Origin: Panagrolaimus kolymaensis
Taxonomy: Eukaryota > Nematoda > Chromadorea > Rhabditida > Panagrolaimidae
Reading direction: 5' to 3'
Assembly (NCBI GenBank): GCA_028622995.1
Contig: JAJQJQ010000036.1
Coordinates: 372,001-436,000 of the forward strand
DNA length: 64,000 nucleotides
The position numbers and the translations under genes were made by a program. The notes beneath the pieces were generated by a model, which saw only the letters and a program-made list of their open reading frames with translations, ran no database searches and was not told the DNA's origin. Below, one piece after another: positions 10,047 to 23,223 of the stretch. Every line of letters begins with the position of its first letter. Position 1 is the stretch's first letter.

Positions 10047-11343
10047 CTAATAAATAAAATTAAATCCAATAAAAACAAAGAAAACAGCAGCAAATAATTT
10101 GAAAGTTGTTAACATTTCTTTTGCATTTGATGGCTTTGTTGATGTTGATTGATATATGAAAGTTTCTTGCTTTCCTTTATTACCATTATTAGTTGTTTCT
10201 GGATAAGAAGGTACACGTGTTATTGGAACATCAGAACTTGGTTTTTGAGTTGTTGGCGGTGGTTAAGTAGAGCCTAAAAAATATGGTTTGTCAAATACGA
10301 ATTTAGTGAACTATAAAAAAATCTTACGTCTTTTTAACATTTTAACAGGAAAACATTTCTCCAATTTCTTCATCATCAGAAAAGGTTTCAAACTTAAAAA
10401 AGTATTTAGAAAAAATAAATTAAAATCTGTTTAAACATACAACTTCACAATGTGTCGTATCAGCTTCAACATAACTTTCACCAGACCCAAACTCTAAAAA
10501 AATTAAAAAGTTAGAAAAGAAGTTAATTAAAAAATAATTTTAAGACAATAAAAAATAAACATACCGCTGATTGTTTTGTTAGAATCTTCGTCAGAATCAT
10601 CTATGTCAGAATCTGTCACATCTTCACTTTCAAATGTATCTGCTTCACTTTCATAGTTTTCAGCTTCTTTTTGATAAAATGATTCAACAGGACTTGGAAG
10701 CGAATTTCTTATACGATCAACTTCTTCTTTAGAAGGTCCTTTATATCTTTTATGCGGTTGAGCTTTTTGAGCTAAAAAAAAGAAGAAAAATCATTAAGAA
10801 GTAAAATTTCCTAAACCAAATGAACCCATCATATGTATCAAGAAAAAATATTTTATGTAAAAGATTAATTAATTTTCGAAAATTTTAAGCAAAACATCCC
10901 TTTTTAAATATTACTTACCAGGACAGCATTTTTTCTTCTTCCATGTTGGTTGAATGTGCCACTTTACCATATCAACATATTCCACTTTAAGCTTAAATTG
11001 GCAACTACCATAGCATCTAAAAAATTCAAATGATTTAAATGTTTTCAAATTAATTTTGCTCTATTTTTTTAAATAAATGCATGTTTATGAGGCTTTCATA
11101 ATATTTTTCATTTTTTATTTATTAATAATAATAAAAATTTCTCTCAGGTTTTTTAAAAATTTAGTAAATAATTCATGGTGCCAATGAATAATATATAAGT
11201 GAGATAACACATTTAAATATTTAAAAATTTGAAAATGCAGAAAACTTACTCAGGGCACCGAAAACGTCCACTTTGAAATTTAAACCTCCAATAATTGTGA
11301 TACAAATAAAAGTTACCATCTTCATCTTTGTGAATAAATGAAT
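10047..11343 (-). CDS. FLYWCH-type zinc-finger protein with damaged or alternative 3' end
   Basis: Five exons join in phase on the minus strand: 11343-11250, 11016-10919, 10771-10565, 10493-10441 and 10392-10342 (TAA). Exons 1-2 encode a FLYWCH-like finger: F-Y-Y aromatic residues, W, the pair RCPECYGSC, and a distal WHIQ, matching the F/Y-W-C-C-H pattern. Exon 3 is acidic (Asp/Glu/Ser). The 5' exon with the start codon was not found; exon 1 begins two bases into a codon. Oddly, a further open segment at about 10274-10047 follows a TTTTTTAG acceptor and codes a PPPTTQKPSS-rich stretch ending in a hydrophobic segment (LFAAVFFVFIGFNF) and TAG. It is cut off from the rest by in-frame stops (10342-10344 and near 10263). 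Either the protein ends at 10342 or the gene is decaying. Confidence 0.6.
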
Positions 11344-11755
11344 CTAAAAAATTAATGAATTAAATATGAAATGTCTTAGGTTTGAAAATAATTTTTAATA
11401 ATTGTAATGCTTAAATTAACAAATGATAAAATAATAACTTGATGCAAGACATTGTTAAGAAATTTTTTATCTAGAATTCGTTATTTTCAATCAAATAAAT
11501 AAAATTTCTTTTTGGAATTTTATCAGTGATGTAAAAAAAGTAATGAAAATTAAAAATTAGAATATTACTCATAGATATCATCAATATTATAAATATTAAT
11601 AAAGATGTTGTTTACATTTTTTACTTTTACATATGTTAGTTATTTGCTTTGAACAATGTTCTGCTGCTTTTAAAATCGACTAATTTTGAAAGATAGTTTG
11701 AAAAAAATACTTGCTTCTAAAAAATTTAAAAACGGATGCGCCTATTTGTCACAAA

Positions 11756-14222
11756 TCATAGTGATTTAAAATTGAGAAGAAATTTATAACTTTTAAATAT
11801 CAATTTATCCGGAAAAAACCCACTTTTAGTAACATTTCGATTATTCTTTGGCGCACTCTTTGATTTTTCTGTAGTTTCATTAATATTTTTCATATGTTTA
11901 GGATCAAATGATGGAATAATTTTGATATCATTTTTATCATCCAATAATATTCCAGATATATCACAACTACTTGACGATGATGAACCAGCAACAGGAGTTC
12001 CGTTTGCTTCGTTCTGTATTTGAGTTTTAGATGCATTAGAATTAAGCTTCTTTTTACGTCGATTCCTACGTGGTTTTGTGTAAATTTTGTTCAACCATGG
12101 ATGAGAAAGCAATTCTTCAGCTGATTTTCTTTTAGTTGGAAGCGTATTAAGCATATGAAACAGGAAATCAACGAGATCTTCTTTATCATTTTCCAGCATT
12201 TGTAGTTTGTTAAACTTGGCTTGTAAAACTTTCTTGATTTGTATTTCAACTTTTTTAGAATTAAATTTTTTAACTGTAAATTTCTTTTGATACTTATATG
12301 GAAGAATAATAGAAAATTTCTTTTGAAAACCATCAGGATCTTTGTAAGCTTTGAAATGTTTAAAACGACGCCGAGAAAATTTGCCAAACATATTTCTTAT
12401 TGCATTGATTTCGTTTTCGACGTACATATCTTTTTTACCTAGTCCATATTCAAGGAACATTTTGTTAGTCAATAACACAACAATCTAAAACCTTAGCGAA
12501 TAAATATACTTTTTTGAGACGGTTTAAAAAAAATTACGGTGACACCAAGAGCCCAAATATCATGAGAAGGAAGCAGAGGAGCTCCAAAAAAATATTCAGG
12601 AGGACGAAACCCATTAGTACCAGTCTCTTTTTCAGCTCCTTCTTCCTAAAATATGTAAAGTATATAATTGAAAAAAAAATATAAATAAGAAACCTACGAG
12701 AGCATTTCCAAAATCAATTAATTTAAAGATCATTTGCGTCAATTCTTTAATATCTAGCTTTGGTATTTTCTCAAGGTCTTCTTCAAACACTTTTCTTACT
12801 GTATCTTCATTAAATTTATAGTTTTTTAGACACACCAATCGAAGTGATGAGTAGCTTTCCTTAGTTTTAACAATTTTTTCCAATTCACAGCGTAAACTTG
12901 ATTGAGTAACACAAGTAGCAATATTTTGAAGTTTGATATCACTGTGAATAACTTTGAGACCATGAATAGTTTTAAGTGCATTTAGAACATGTTTTGCAAT
13001 TTTTTTGATAACAGGAATTGGTAAACCACCACCATATTTTGAAGCTTCTTTCAACAACATATAAAGATCTTTTCCCAAAGGTTCATATATACCAACACAA
13101 GCATCACGTCCACCAGATTTAACGCTGAGAGGTTCATAGAAGCACAATATATTCGAATGGTTCGCAGTTTGTTGAAGAGTCTATAAAAAGTGTTTAATTA
13201 TAATAAAATTCGAATTATGATAGAATATTATCAATCTCAATATACATGGAGGATGATTCTCCGTAAAAATAAATCATTTACTTGACTTTAAGAAAGATGA
13301 GACATATTTGAATGGTTAAACACCTTTTTATTTAATAACTAAAAACTTGCTTTTGCTTCTAACTTTTGAATACCATAACCATATTTAAAGACTTTTGCGA
13401 CTCTAAATTCGCGGCTTTTCTTTTCAATAACGAGCCAAACAACTGAAAAACCACCATATCCAATTTTGCATACAATCCGATATTCATTCTTGGATCTAAA
13501 AATAATTTTAGTAATAAATTAAAAAATTAATGAAGAAAACTTACATATTAATTCTATAACCAATATCAATCATCAATATCGTATTCATATTAAATTTCGT
13601 CGCATTTTCTTGAATATTTTGAGCAAACACGTCCAAATTATAATTGATATTTCCTAGCTCCGCCGTTGCAAGTGAATTAACTGGATGTTGTTGCACTAAA
13701 AATGAATAAATCATCAAAGAAATTTTTATATAAACTTTTACTCAATTAATTCACTCCTGCATGAGTAATTTTTAAACTATTGTTATATTATATCGTAGTA
13801 AAATTTAAACTACTTGGCAAAGAAAAGTATGTATCATTTTTTTAAATCAAAAAAGAAATATAGCCTCATAGTGCTTGATACAACGAAGAAGACCATGTCA
13901 TATCATAAATATCTTTGAAAGAGGAAAAAAGTATTAGAAATGCGAGAACTCCTTTTATTTAATATTTAACTCTTTTTTTACACCTTTAAAACATTTTTTT
14001 AATTTTGTTCAAAGTTTTTACAACCAAATATTTAAACACCTTGATTTAAAAAACTTTACACAAAAAATTAAAATATTAGAAGGATATAAAAATGCCCTAA
14101 AAAAAGAAAAAAAATTTAAACTCACCAGAAAGTTTGTCAGCTATCAGGTTTTCTTTTGTATATTTATCTCCTACATCACCTTGAAGTTTTTTCTTAGCTC
14201 TTGTAACAATATGATAAACCAT
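11756..14222 (-). CDS. SRPK-like (CMGC) protein kinase
   Basis: Exons: 14222-14126 (ATG, MVYHIV...), 13695-13545, 13495-about 13350, 13180-12698, 12645-12538, 12484-11756 (TGA). Visible kinase motifs in order: glycine loop IGYGGFSVVWLV, the Lys in RVAKVFK, catalytic loop HSDIKLQNI (as in SRPKs, which have HTDIKPEN), DFGNAL, a GTNGFRPPEY activation-end segment, DIWALGVT, and a final KRKSAEELLSHPWL. A charged insert lies between catalytic loop and DFG, as is usual for SRPKs, which phosphorylate SR splicing factors. The HRD Arg is Ser. A basic, Ser-rich tail follows. The junction after exon 3 does not work: exon 4 needs phase 0, but the frame meets TAG near 13352 before a phase-0 donor, and the helix C region with its Glu is not seen. 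So the gene may be broken or an exon is missing from my model. Confidence 0.7.
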
Positions 14223-15906
14223 TTCATGAAATATTGTAGTAATAATACTTATCAGCAAAAGTAATATCCAACGAAAGCAAAATAAAAAAAGAGTTTTGAC
14301 CAAATTAAAAAAAATGATATTCTTTTTTAAACAAATTTTTTACTTCCACGAAAGGAAAAGGTATTTCGTGCGGAAACTCAAAGAATTTATTCCAATAAAG
14401 CTTTGAATTTGGATCTTTTTTTGTGAGATTTTGGAAACCTTTTTTTAAAAACAGCATCGTAAATGGGAAATAAAAATTTTTCATGATTTTTATGAGTTAC
14501 TTTATAAGCTATCATTTTTAGAAGTAATTCGGCAATTTTTTATCTTTTGTTAAAAAAAGATTTATTTGGAATAAAAAATTATTCATTAAAATAGGGAAAT
14601 AATTAACAAACAAAAAGGAATAAAAAAATTATTACTCGAATTTTTAAAAATGTTTTAATTTTTATCTGCTGGTAAAAAAGAAGAAAACAAAAATTCGAGA
14701 ATGACAAAGACTTTTTTGATGAATGATTTTTTTCATGCAGTGACCAAATTCATAATCAAATGCAAAAAAAATAATTACTGCATAAGAGAGACAAATTTTA
14801 TGTTAAATTCTTATTTTAATTCTTTAATTTGTTGGTTGCTATCAATGAAGATGCAAAAAGGTGTATTGTCATGAAAAAAAAAAATTAAACACCTTGGCTA
14901 ATAACGCTGTTGTTTTTTTTTGGAACACTTTTACCATAAAATTTACTATTTTTTGAGTTTAAAAAGAATTTACATTAATTTTACTTTTATGCATTTTCTA
15001 GTTAATGTCTGCTGATACTCGATTTTTAAAGTATCGAATACAGAGAACTAAGAACAATATTTTTTTATTTGTTAAAATCTTTCACAATCATATCCCCCCT
15101 TTAATTTATTCAGTTATTTTTTTCTTTGATGCTAAATAAGAAACAAATAAACGATGGATCCAAAAAAATCTACAGAATTCTTATAATTTTTTTCGCAATT
15201 GACAAATTGGTGATTCTATGAAAGCCAAAAATGAGCGACAGAGATAATGAAGCCTACCGTTATTATTAAATATTTTATCAACCAATTATTTAGTGTCAGA
15301 AAAATATTTTTAGTTTTCATTGATACAAAAATTTTGCTGCTAATCATTTTTTAACAGAAGCAATAATTTTGCAAACTTTTTGCAATAATTTGGATACTTT
15401 ATGAATTTTCTTAGCTGAATTATCAACTTTCGTAGAGGAACTGTATGTTTTTTATTTTTAGGCATGGAAGTTTAACATACAAAAATCAATTTGGAAATAA
15501 AGTTTATTAAAAATAAATTACTAACAAAAAATAAAAAAAGTAATTTAAAAAAATTGAACTCGAATTTTCAAAAATGTTTAAATTTTTATTTGCTGGCAAA
15601 AAAAGAAATTATTGATATAAATAAAGCGGAAATGAGGAGGATGAGAAAAAAATTTCGCAATCGATTACCTAATATGGGATAAAACCAAATTTTTATGTTT
15701 CATGGGTGAATTTAGCCGAATTTTTAAAGGTTAGACATGCCTCAAACTTCGAGAGCTCATAATTTCATTTCTAGTATAGTTTCTTGACAAAAGATTGAAA
15801 ATTAGCATATTTTTTCATCGTAAATAACCGTTTGGTGTATCAAAAATAATGGGTTTGAAAAAAAACGGTCCGCCCGTTTTAAAAAATCTGGCAGAGCCTC
15901 TCTTAA
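14223..15906. other. Gene-free spacer with a diverged duplicated segment
   Basis: No convincing gene. A stretch of about 65 bp near 14632-14700 resembles one near 15545-15612: both contain ACTCGAATTTT, then AAAAATGTTT, TTTTTAT and TGCTGG in the same order and orientation, so part of the spacer looks duplicated. The short plus-strand ORF at 15491-15682 lies over the second copy and is Lys/Asn low-complexity; I do not call it. Confidence 0.4.
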
Positions 15907-17959
15907 TTATGAAAGAGCTAAAGCAGAAATTCAAATGACAGCGTCTCAAAATTATAATTTTGAATTTTATTCTTATTAAACTTTTTTGGCACGATTTTTT
16001 TTTGGCTTTATACTTACTTTTCCGAATATTTCCAACTTCTCTTCGCTTTTGTTCTTCCAAATTTAATTGAGCGATTTTAAGAACTTTTTGTATGGTTTCT
16101 TGAGTTATTGGAAGTTGTAAATCATTTTGGGTATCCTTCCATAAATTTAAATCTATCCCTTTAAATGCACTTGATTTGCAATCAATTTGGGAATTATCAA
16201 AGCTATCTGGCAAAAGGAAAGATGAAACTTGAATATTTTCTGTTTTAGTTAAACTACAAATTAATTTTGATAAAGTTGTTGAACGAATTTGGGAAAGTTG
16301 TTCATCCGTGAATGCAGAGGCAGCAAAATAATTTTCATACCAATATCGATCGCCTGCTTTAGCTCGATATAATTGATTTCCAATTATGCATGAAAGTGTT
16401 GCACCAATAAATGAACCCTTTTTAGGTTTTTCTGATAAAACTCCAATAAGAAGATCGATATCATCCACGGATTCATAATGTTCCGAAAGAATGGTTGGCA
16501 AAGTTTCATTAATAAATTCTTTTTTCAAATCGTGGAATGTGTAAAATCGAGATAAGCCACATTGTCTTCGCATTTGAGTATACGATGGAAGGCCATGATC
16601 TCGACCTTGCATAAGAGCTATTGTTGCAAGATCCAATCCAATTTTAGAACTTCGTGATTTTAAGAATTTCCCACGGAAATCCAGAGATAATTTAAGGCCA
16701 GGAATTTCTGCGGGGTCATTAGTCATGTGGCTAAAATAATGGAAAAAATCAGTAAAATTATAGTTGAGGTGTGACTCTCGGTGAAAACTAAAAATTTAGA
16801 TAACTCACAAGAAAGCCCATTCAACTCCTTCAGCATCATAAAGTTCATCGGGATTATTAAATCTTTCATTTAAAGCCTTTCTTCGATTTCCATTAAGTAA
16901 ACTAAAAGCAGCGACGGTGGCAACAGTTGAAAATTCATTTAAAGTTGTTGAATCTATTTCAAAGTCGTAATCTGCGCCATAACCAGATTCTTTGAGTTTT
17001 AAATCAAATTCTCTGCAAAAGAAAATTTATTTGGATTTATTGGAGAATTTAAAAGTGACTATAGAGACTCACTTAATATTATCATGGCCAATGAGAACGG
17101 GAAGAAATTCATTAAATGTGATATGTTGAAGTTCGGCGATAACAATTTTTCGTGATTCTTGAAACACTCGTTGATCTGACCAATGTCGGTTGAGATTCTA
17201 AAAAAATGGTAGGTTCAAATATTTTGAAAGAAAGAAAAGGTTGCAAAAATAATTGTTTTAAATTACTTCCAGAAAAGTATTGCTTTGTTGAAAAAAAAGA
17301 TAAAGAAAATTTTCCATTGTTTTGATTTTTCATAGAAAATCCATCATTTTTTGTTTGAAGAATTCAATAATTGAAAATTTAGAATAAAAGATTTGTATAA
17401 AAAATTGAGACTTTAGAATATAATTTTAAAAAATTTCTGTAGAATTTTCATTTTATTATTATTTTTTTGTAAATTCATAAAAACTTACCTTTAAACTTTT
17501 AGCTAAATAATTATGTTGTCGAACAAAAAGCAAATGTAATGCAGAAATTTCAGGTAATAAATTAACGTCATTTGTTCCACTTGTGAAACATCTCTTTCTT
17601 GTTGGAGATTGACAATAATCATTACTTTGAATATCTTGGGCAAGTAAATCCAAAACATTTCCATAACTTGAAGTAATTAGGAGTCCACCTTCAGAAGCTC
17701 GAAGTTTATCAAGTTGTTCTTTCGTAGAACCATAAATCATTGAAGCATCCAAAAAACTTGTAACGGTGTTTATTTGCTCCCGATGTCCAAGTTGGCATAA
17801 ATTTCGTGGGGCTTGAAGTGATCGAGTATAAGGCAAACATGAAATTCCATTTCGGTTATAAAAATAATCGTTGGCAGGGATTTGAATTGTAATGCAATCA
17901 GGATGAATGAAATTTGAATCACAACAAGGAAATGAAGAATGAAGAAAAAAGGAAGAAAA
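15907..17959 (-). CDS. Animal haem peroxidase, N-terminal half missing
   Basis: In-phase exons: 17959-17489, 17197-17073, 17012-16809, 16730-16018 and probably a tiny last exon 15917-15907. The protein shows the family hallmarks: [35 protein letters not shown], the proximal haem-ligand segment [58 protein letters not shown], and a [15 protein letters not shown] end. Animal peroxidases oxidise substrates with H2O2; in nematodes relatives cross-link cuticle proteins or are secreted. The preceding segment with the distal histidine (family motif WGQxxDHD), a signal peptide and a start codon are not found up to 18430. The first exon starts after a weak acceptor. Either the gene is truncated (likely inactive) or its 5' exons are unrecognised. 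Confidence 0.75.
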
Positions 17960-18428
17960 CTTTTAGTTGTTCGAAAAGATGCAATAAAAAAAGTTTACAG
18001 ATTTTATGTAACTTTTCGTTCATAAGTGAAGAAATGGCAATGGAATCATCGATGTGTTATTGATTTCAGTAAGAAATTTGGCAAAAATCTGTATAAAATA
18101 TGGGGAAATTAAAGAATGTTATTTTAATGATAAATAGAAAAATCTGTAACTTTCATATACGTGTATGTATAAACAAAAGAGGCACATGGATTTGATCATT
18201 CAACAAAATTAAAATCATTCGCATTCTATTATCTTCTTCGCCTTTATTATTAATCAAGAAACAAAGCCACCAAAAGAATCAAAGTAATCAGAGCTATTTA
18301 TTTTCACATTCATTAATATATATACATACACGTAAAGAAGAGAAGATTAACATAAAAGACGAGTTTCAGTTGCATTAATTAATTATCATATCCATGTGTC
18401 AGCTTCATCTATTTTTGATTATTCGTTG

Positions 18429-18808
18429 TTACGGTTGTGAACCTAAAAATGAAATAAATTAACACTTCATTATATAGAAACATGTTTCAGAAATTTTGTT
18501 TGTAAACTGTCTTTTCTCTTTTAAAAGTTGAAAATGAACTTACTTGAAGCTGTAGGAGCAGCAGTAACAACAGTAGGATTAGCAGGAGGACCACTATTAG
18601 CACCAGAGATTGCAGGTGGAGCGCCATCTTCGACTTGAATGATGCATTGTTGTTGTTGTTGCTTTAGATCATGAACGCAGGCACAAATATGTGGTGTGGA
18701 TTTTTTGATTAATTGGACATAAGTGTAGACCAAAAAAGAAAGTAGTCCTATAATAAACGCACCAAATGAGATCCAAACAGCAAATTCAACACAATATTCA
18801 CACGACAT
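18429..18808 (-). CDS. Small single-pass membrane protein
   Basis: Two exons (18808-18544 and 18442-18429) give about 92 residues. The start at 18808 (MSCEYCVEF) is preferred over upstream codons because it precedes the conserved-looking part. A Cys-containing N-terminus is followed by a hydrophobic helix (about residues 8-33), a Cys-His-Cys patch (HICACVHDL), a Gln run, and an Ala/Pro/Thr-rich tail ending in SSQP. I recognise no family. A short type III or tail-out membrane protein is likely; cell location is inferred only from the helix. Confidence 0.55.
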
Positions 18809-20887
18809 TTTATCAGTTTGGTAAAAACCAGTAATGATTATGTTTTTTATTTTTCTACATCTCAAAATTTTAAATAAATTTGAATAAATAAAAAAAATGC
18901 TCTCACTTTTAATCAAAAAATTCGAAAATTGCTGGAATGAAGAAGAAAAAAAAGTGAAAGTGGAAAAAATGATGAAAAAAGCTCAGTTGAAATGAAAATG
19001 TAAAAAAAGGTTGGTTGTTTGAGGTCGCTAGAACAAAAAATTGAAGAAATGCAATAGGTTTGATCAAAAAAAATATTTTTTTTTGCTTGCTAAAAGCTTT
19101 TTTTTAATGAAAGGATTTCGTTAAAGATTCAGTTATGAATGCGGCTAATAATGTCCATTTAATTGCAAGATAACGAAAAAGCATTTATTTAAAAATTAAC
19201 AGAGAATTTGAATTTTTTTTATTACTACCTATCGAATAAGCATTAATTTTGAAAACTTTATTATGTGACGATTGTCGAAAAGATAGATTTTTATTTTCTT
19301 ATAACAATTATTATTTTTTTGACACAATAGTATTTTTTATTGTTCTAAAAACATATTTTCTTTGTTGCCTGAACCACAACTGCTTATTCCTGGGGTTTTT
19401 TTTAGTATTGTCAAATACTTTTTTTTATAACGCCGCTCGAAATTATTTTTTTATTGAAAAATATCTCCTTCAATCTGTTTCATTTTAAATATAAGCCTAG
19501 AATTTTTTTAGGAAATTAATTCTAAAAATTTCTTTATTTCCCTTAATACAACCACTTACGAGCTTTAATTGAAGGAAAATATCACACTCAATTTTAACAA
19601 GAATAAGGTATGAACCTTTTTTTCCATGAAATTTATTTATTATATATTTCTCTCGAGCTCTTAATTTTTGGCCTTTGACCATAACATTAATATCGATAAT
19701 CCCATATTTTTCCTTCATTAAAATTTTGCATCCCAAATATAGTTTTAAACTTTAAATTTTAATTTGTTGTCGTTGTTTCATCTTTTCCGGATGATTGAAA
19801 TAGATAAAATGCCAAAAAAAATTTCTCCGATCCCTTTAAAAGTTGCACAAAGTTGGCTGGTTAATGGGAATTAGGCGTATGAGTTTTATCAGTAATATTA
19901 CTTTTTTAGTGATAAAAAATCCCGTAAAAATAAAACATTACGATCATATTTAAATCAATTGCAGTCAAAGAAATATTAATTTGAAGGTATTTTTAATTTT
20001 TTGTTTGTATTCTGATGAAAGGATAATAATCAAAAGAAAATAAAACGTCCTCGATTTCATTCATCAAAATATTTTGGATATTTGTTTTTTCTTTTTTTGT
20101 TGTTGGATTAATTTAAGTGAAACTATTTTCAAAATCCTTTTTCCTTTTTTTTCAAAGTAACTTTTTTAACTCGATTTTTATTTATCTTGACTTCGAAAAA
20201 AGGGACCCGTTTCCTATTGCATTATTAACCATAAAACCAACTTTTAGGAAAAAAGCAATAAAGGATGCGCTGTGATGGAGAAGACATCATCAAAATCCAA
20301 AATGTAAGTCGAGTTGAGTATGAGTTTTAAACATCGACCATAGCTTTCTATTTAGCTAAATTTGGGTAAGGCAAAATAACCATTCAATGAATTACAATTT
20401 CTAAACCAATATAACAAAAATATAAAAAAACATGGATTCTGTTATCAACAAAAAGCTTTTACATCATTAGCTTCTTGAAATCAAATCAACTAACTTACAC
20501 CTCATATTCTTTTTTTGCAAGCATAAACATTTTACTGATCTTTTACAAAAAAAATTTAGCAACAGATTTATAGAAAGTTTTGACGGAGAAAAAAACATCA
20601 TCAATGTATTATCGTATATTTTTTTTTCAATGTTAAACATCGATCAAAAAAACACTTTCAAACACTTTTGAATGGTAGCGAGCTGCGAGCAATCAAATTT
20701 CTCGACATAATGCCAATGGGAATGCATTCTTCAATCCTAAAATTTGTTTATGTTTTTTGATTGATTCTCTTCATTCACACTTTTGTAACGTCATTTTTAC
20801 ATACATCGCTTCTTTTTATCATTCGTCGTTCATCGCTTTTTTTGTAATCAATGATATTACTTTGAACTCAATACATGTTTTTTTTAG
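18809..20887. other. Intergenic region, possible leader exon for the F-box gene
   Basis: No supported gene; the ORFs at 19249-19488 and 19736-19497 are low-complexity. At 20275 an ATGGAGAAGACATC... reading ends at a good donor (AAAAT/GTAAGT at 20303-20304). Its phase does not fit the F-box start exon, so if it is used it would be a non-coding leader or a uORF. Confidence 0.35.
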
Positions 20888-22721
20888 ATGGAGAAAAATA
20901 TGACTTCAACTGCTGCAATCAAAAGCTGTTCAATCAACAACATTAAAGCTGGACAAAAACGTCAACGAAAATCTTATGATGATGGTTTGGATACCTTGAA
21001 AGTAAAACACATGTATTGGACAAGATCAAAGAAAACAGAAAATGAAACAACCATTGTAAGTATACTTATTAAAACTTTTATAACTTGTTATTTCATCCTT
21101 TATGTTTTAGGTATCTAAACGACGTCGTAAATATGTGCCAAAACCTTTGACTGATGATGATAGAACTTTAACAGATCTTCCCGTCGAAGTACTTGTAAGT
21201 AGTTCATTATTTTCTTGCCGTTATTTATATGATGAAACTTTTATAGAGCAAAATCTTGGACTATGTTTCCTTCGATGATCTCTTCAACCTTGAACTTGTC
21301 GATAAACGAACTCGCAATGTTGTTTTGGGTTTAACATGGAAAAAGAAGCAGTCGCTTGATCATGATTCAATCATTCAATTCACAAAGTATCCAAAGATTC
21401 CGCTGAAAGATTTAAGACCTCCTTCTATTCATATGCCTTTTCAAAGGCGTCGCTCTAATCTCAAACGACATAACGTCACATCCAGATCAGTAAGTTCTGG
21501 TTATTACTCAGGCATTTTTAATGTTAATACATTTTAGATCGACGCTGTCTTTTCTCGAGCAAAAATTCTGCGTGTTGATCTTTCAGTTTATCATTCATCA
21601 TTGGGAGCTGATATTGTTTTTTATGAAGCTTTCGAAAAGGTGCCTCAACTCACCAGTCTCAACTTGTCTTTTGTTCAATTAAGAGAAATGGGCCTAAGAA
21701 TGATTGCTCGCAGCTGTCCATCACTAGAAGAAGTTTCATTGGAACGTTGTTTTCGTCACGAAAATATGGAACCTGCTCTTGAATTTCTCTATGATTGTTG
21801 TCCGAATATCAAATATCTCAATCTTGCTGACAACATGTTAGTTGGAACAAGCTTTTCAAGGACTCCTAGAAATCTTCGTTATATAAATCTCTCCAAATGT
21901 TTCTATGTTCGTCCAACAACCATGAATGATCTTGCTTCATGTTCTCCAAATATTGAAACATTGATCGTGAACCTCTTTAACGATGCTGGCGAAGGTAATG
22001 TATGGCTTCAAAAGTTGCCAAAGTTGAGATTTCTCGAAATGTCTTGTTTTACTGATTCTCATAACGTTCACATGAATTTTTCAAAGTTGAAAGAATTGGA
22101 AATGCTTTCAGTTGCTCACAATGCTTTGATCTCAAGTGAATCTTTACAAAGTCTCCAGCATTGTCCAAAATTGAACTCTTTGGATGTTAGCTACAATGCC
22201 CAATTGGACAATTCCGCTATCGAAATGCTTAAGAAGTGCAAAAGTCTACGAATTTGTGATATCAGCTTTCTTTCAAACGTCACGGATGTTGTTGATTTTG
22301 TTAAGAATTCCAAACTTGAAGTAAATTGTTTATATCTATGTTTGTTGATCTTAAACTTTCACTTTTAGCGTTTTGCAATCAACCATTGTCGTAGCCTTTC
22401 TGAAGATTCTATCAAAGAAGTTATTACGCAAGGAGTTGTAAGTTTGTTTTTAAGGGAGATCCAAAAATAGTTTATCATTCTTTTTTTTAGTATCTCAAAC
22501 ATCTTGAAATCAAAATCTCGAACATTTCTGATTACCGCAAACTGTTGCGTGCTGCTTTCTCTCAACGACATCTAAAACGTCAAAACAACAACTTGAAACT
22601 TTATCTTCCACCGATGAATTCAAAACCTCGTTTTCCGAAAAGCAAATGGTGCGAAGTTCTCACATCGTTTCCTCCCGAATTTATGAATATTCAAAGTCAA
22701 TACAACAACAAGAAGAAGTAA
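20888..22721 (+). CDS. F-box and leucine-rich-repeat protein
   Basis: Six exons in perfect phase: 20888-21055, 21111-21194, 21247-21489, 21538-22320, 22369-22437, 22491-22721 (TAA), giving 525 residues. After a basic N-terminus an F-box-like segment spans about residues 76-115 (TLTDLPVEVLSKILDYVSF, then FNLELVDKRTR). Exon 4 carries about nine leucine-rich repeats of the L-x-x-L-x-L/V/I type (LTSLNLS, LEEVSLERC, IKYLNLADN, LRYINLSKC, LNSLDVSYN, LRICDISF). F-box proteins bind SKP1 in SCF ubiquitin ligases and the LRRs pick the substrate; nematodes have many of them. The ATG follows a T-rich acceptor (TTTTTTTTAG/ATG), so it may be trans-spliced or have a 5'UTR intron. An AATAAA lies at 22945. 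Confidence 0.88.
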
Positions 22722-22944
22722 TCTCAAAATGGTTCATGGTCTGATCTGAACAACTTCGTTTTCAATGTTCTCCATTTTTCAATCATATCATCTCCTCTCG
22801 TTTATTTTTCATAATTATATTTGTTTTTCTTCCCTTGATTTCTTGTGTAATGTGATAATAATTGTGTAATCCATTTTCTCATTTTTGTTTCATTCTTTGT
22901 TTGTTATGGTTCAGGCCTTTTAATAATATGAGTTTTTTGATTTT

Positions 22945-22950
22945 AATAAA
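22945..22950 (+). terminator. Polyadenylation signal of the F-box gene
   Basis: AATAAA lies 224 bp after the TAA of the F-box/LRR gene in a T-rich stretch. The convergent prefoldin gene has its own AATAAA on the minus strand at 23126-23121. Confidence 0.6.
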
Positions 22951-23223
22951 ATATTTTTTTCTTAAAGGATCCATTGTAAACATTTAGCAAGTGAAAAGTG
23001 AAGATATTATAGCCAATATTTCTGAAAGGAGCAATAAGCTTTTGATTTTCCACCCATTTTTTCTTATTCCATATCACTCAAAAAAGCAAGCAGCAAATAG
23101 ATAAAATGATTAAATAATTTTTTATTAAACAAAAACCACAAAATAAAAGTTCAACATGAAAAAACAAGTTTAAAAAACAAGCAAATAGTAATTCAAAGCA
23201 AGCATTAAAGCAAAAAGATTCCA

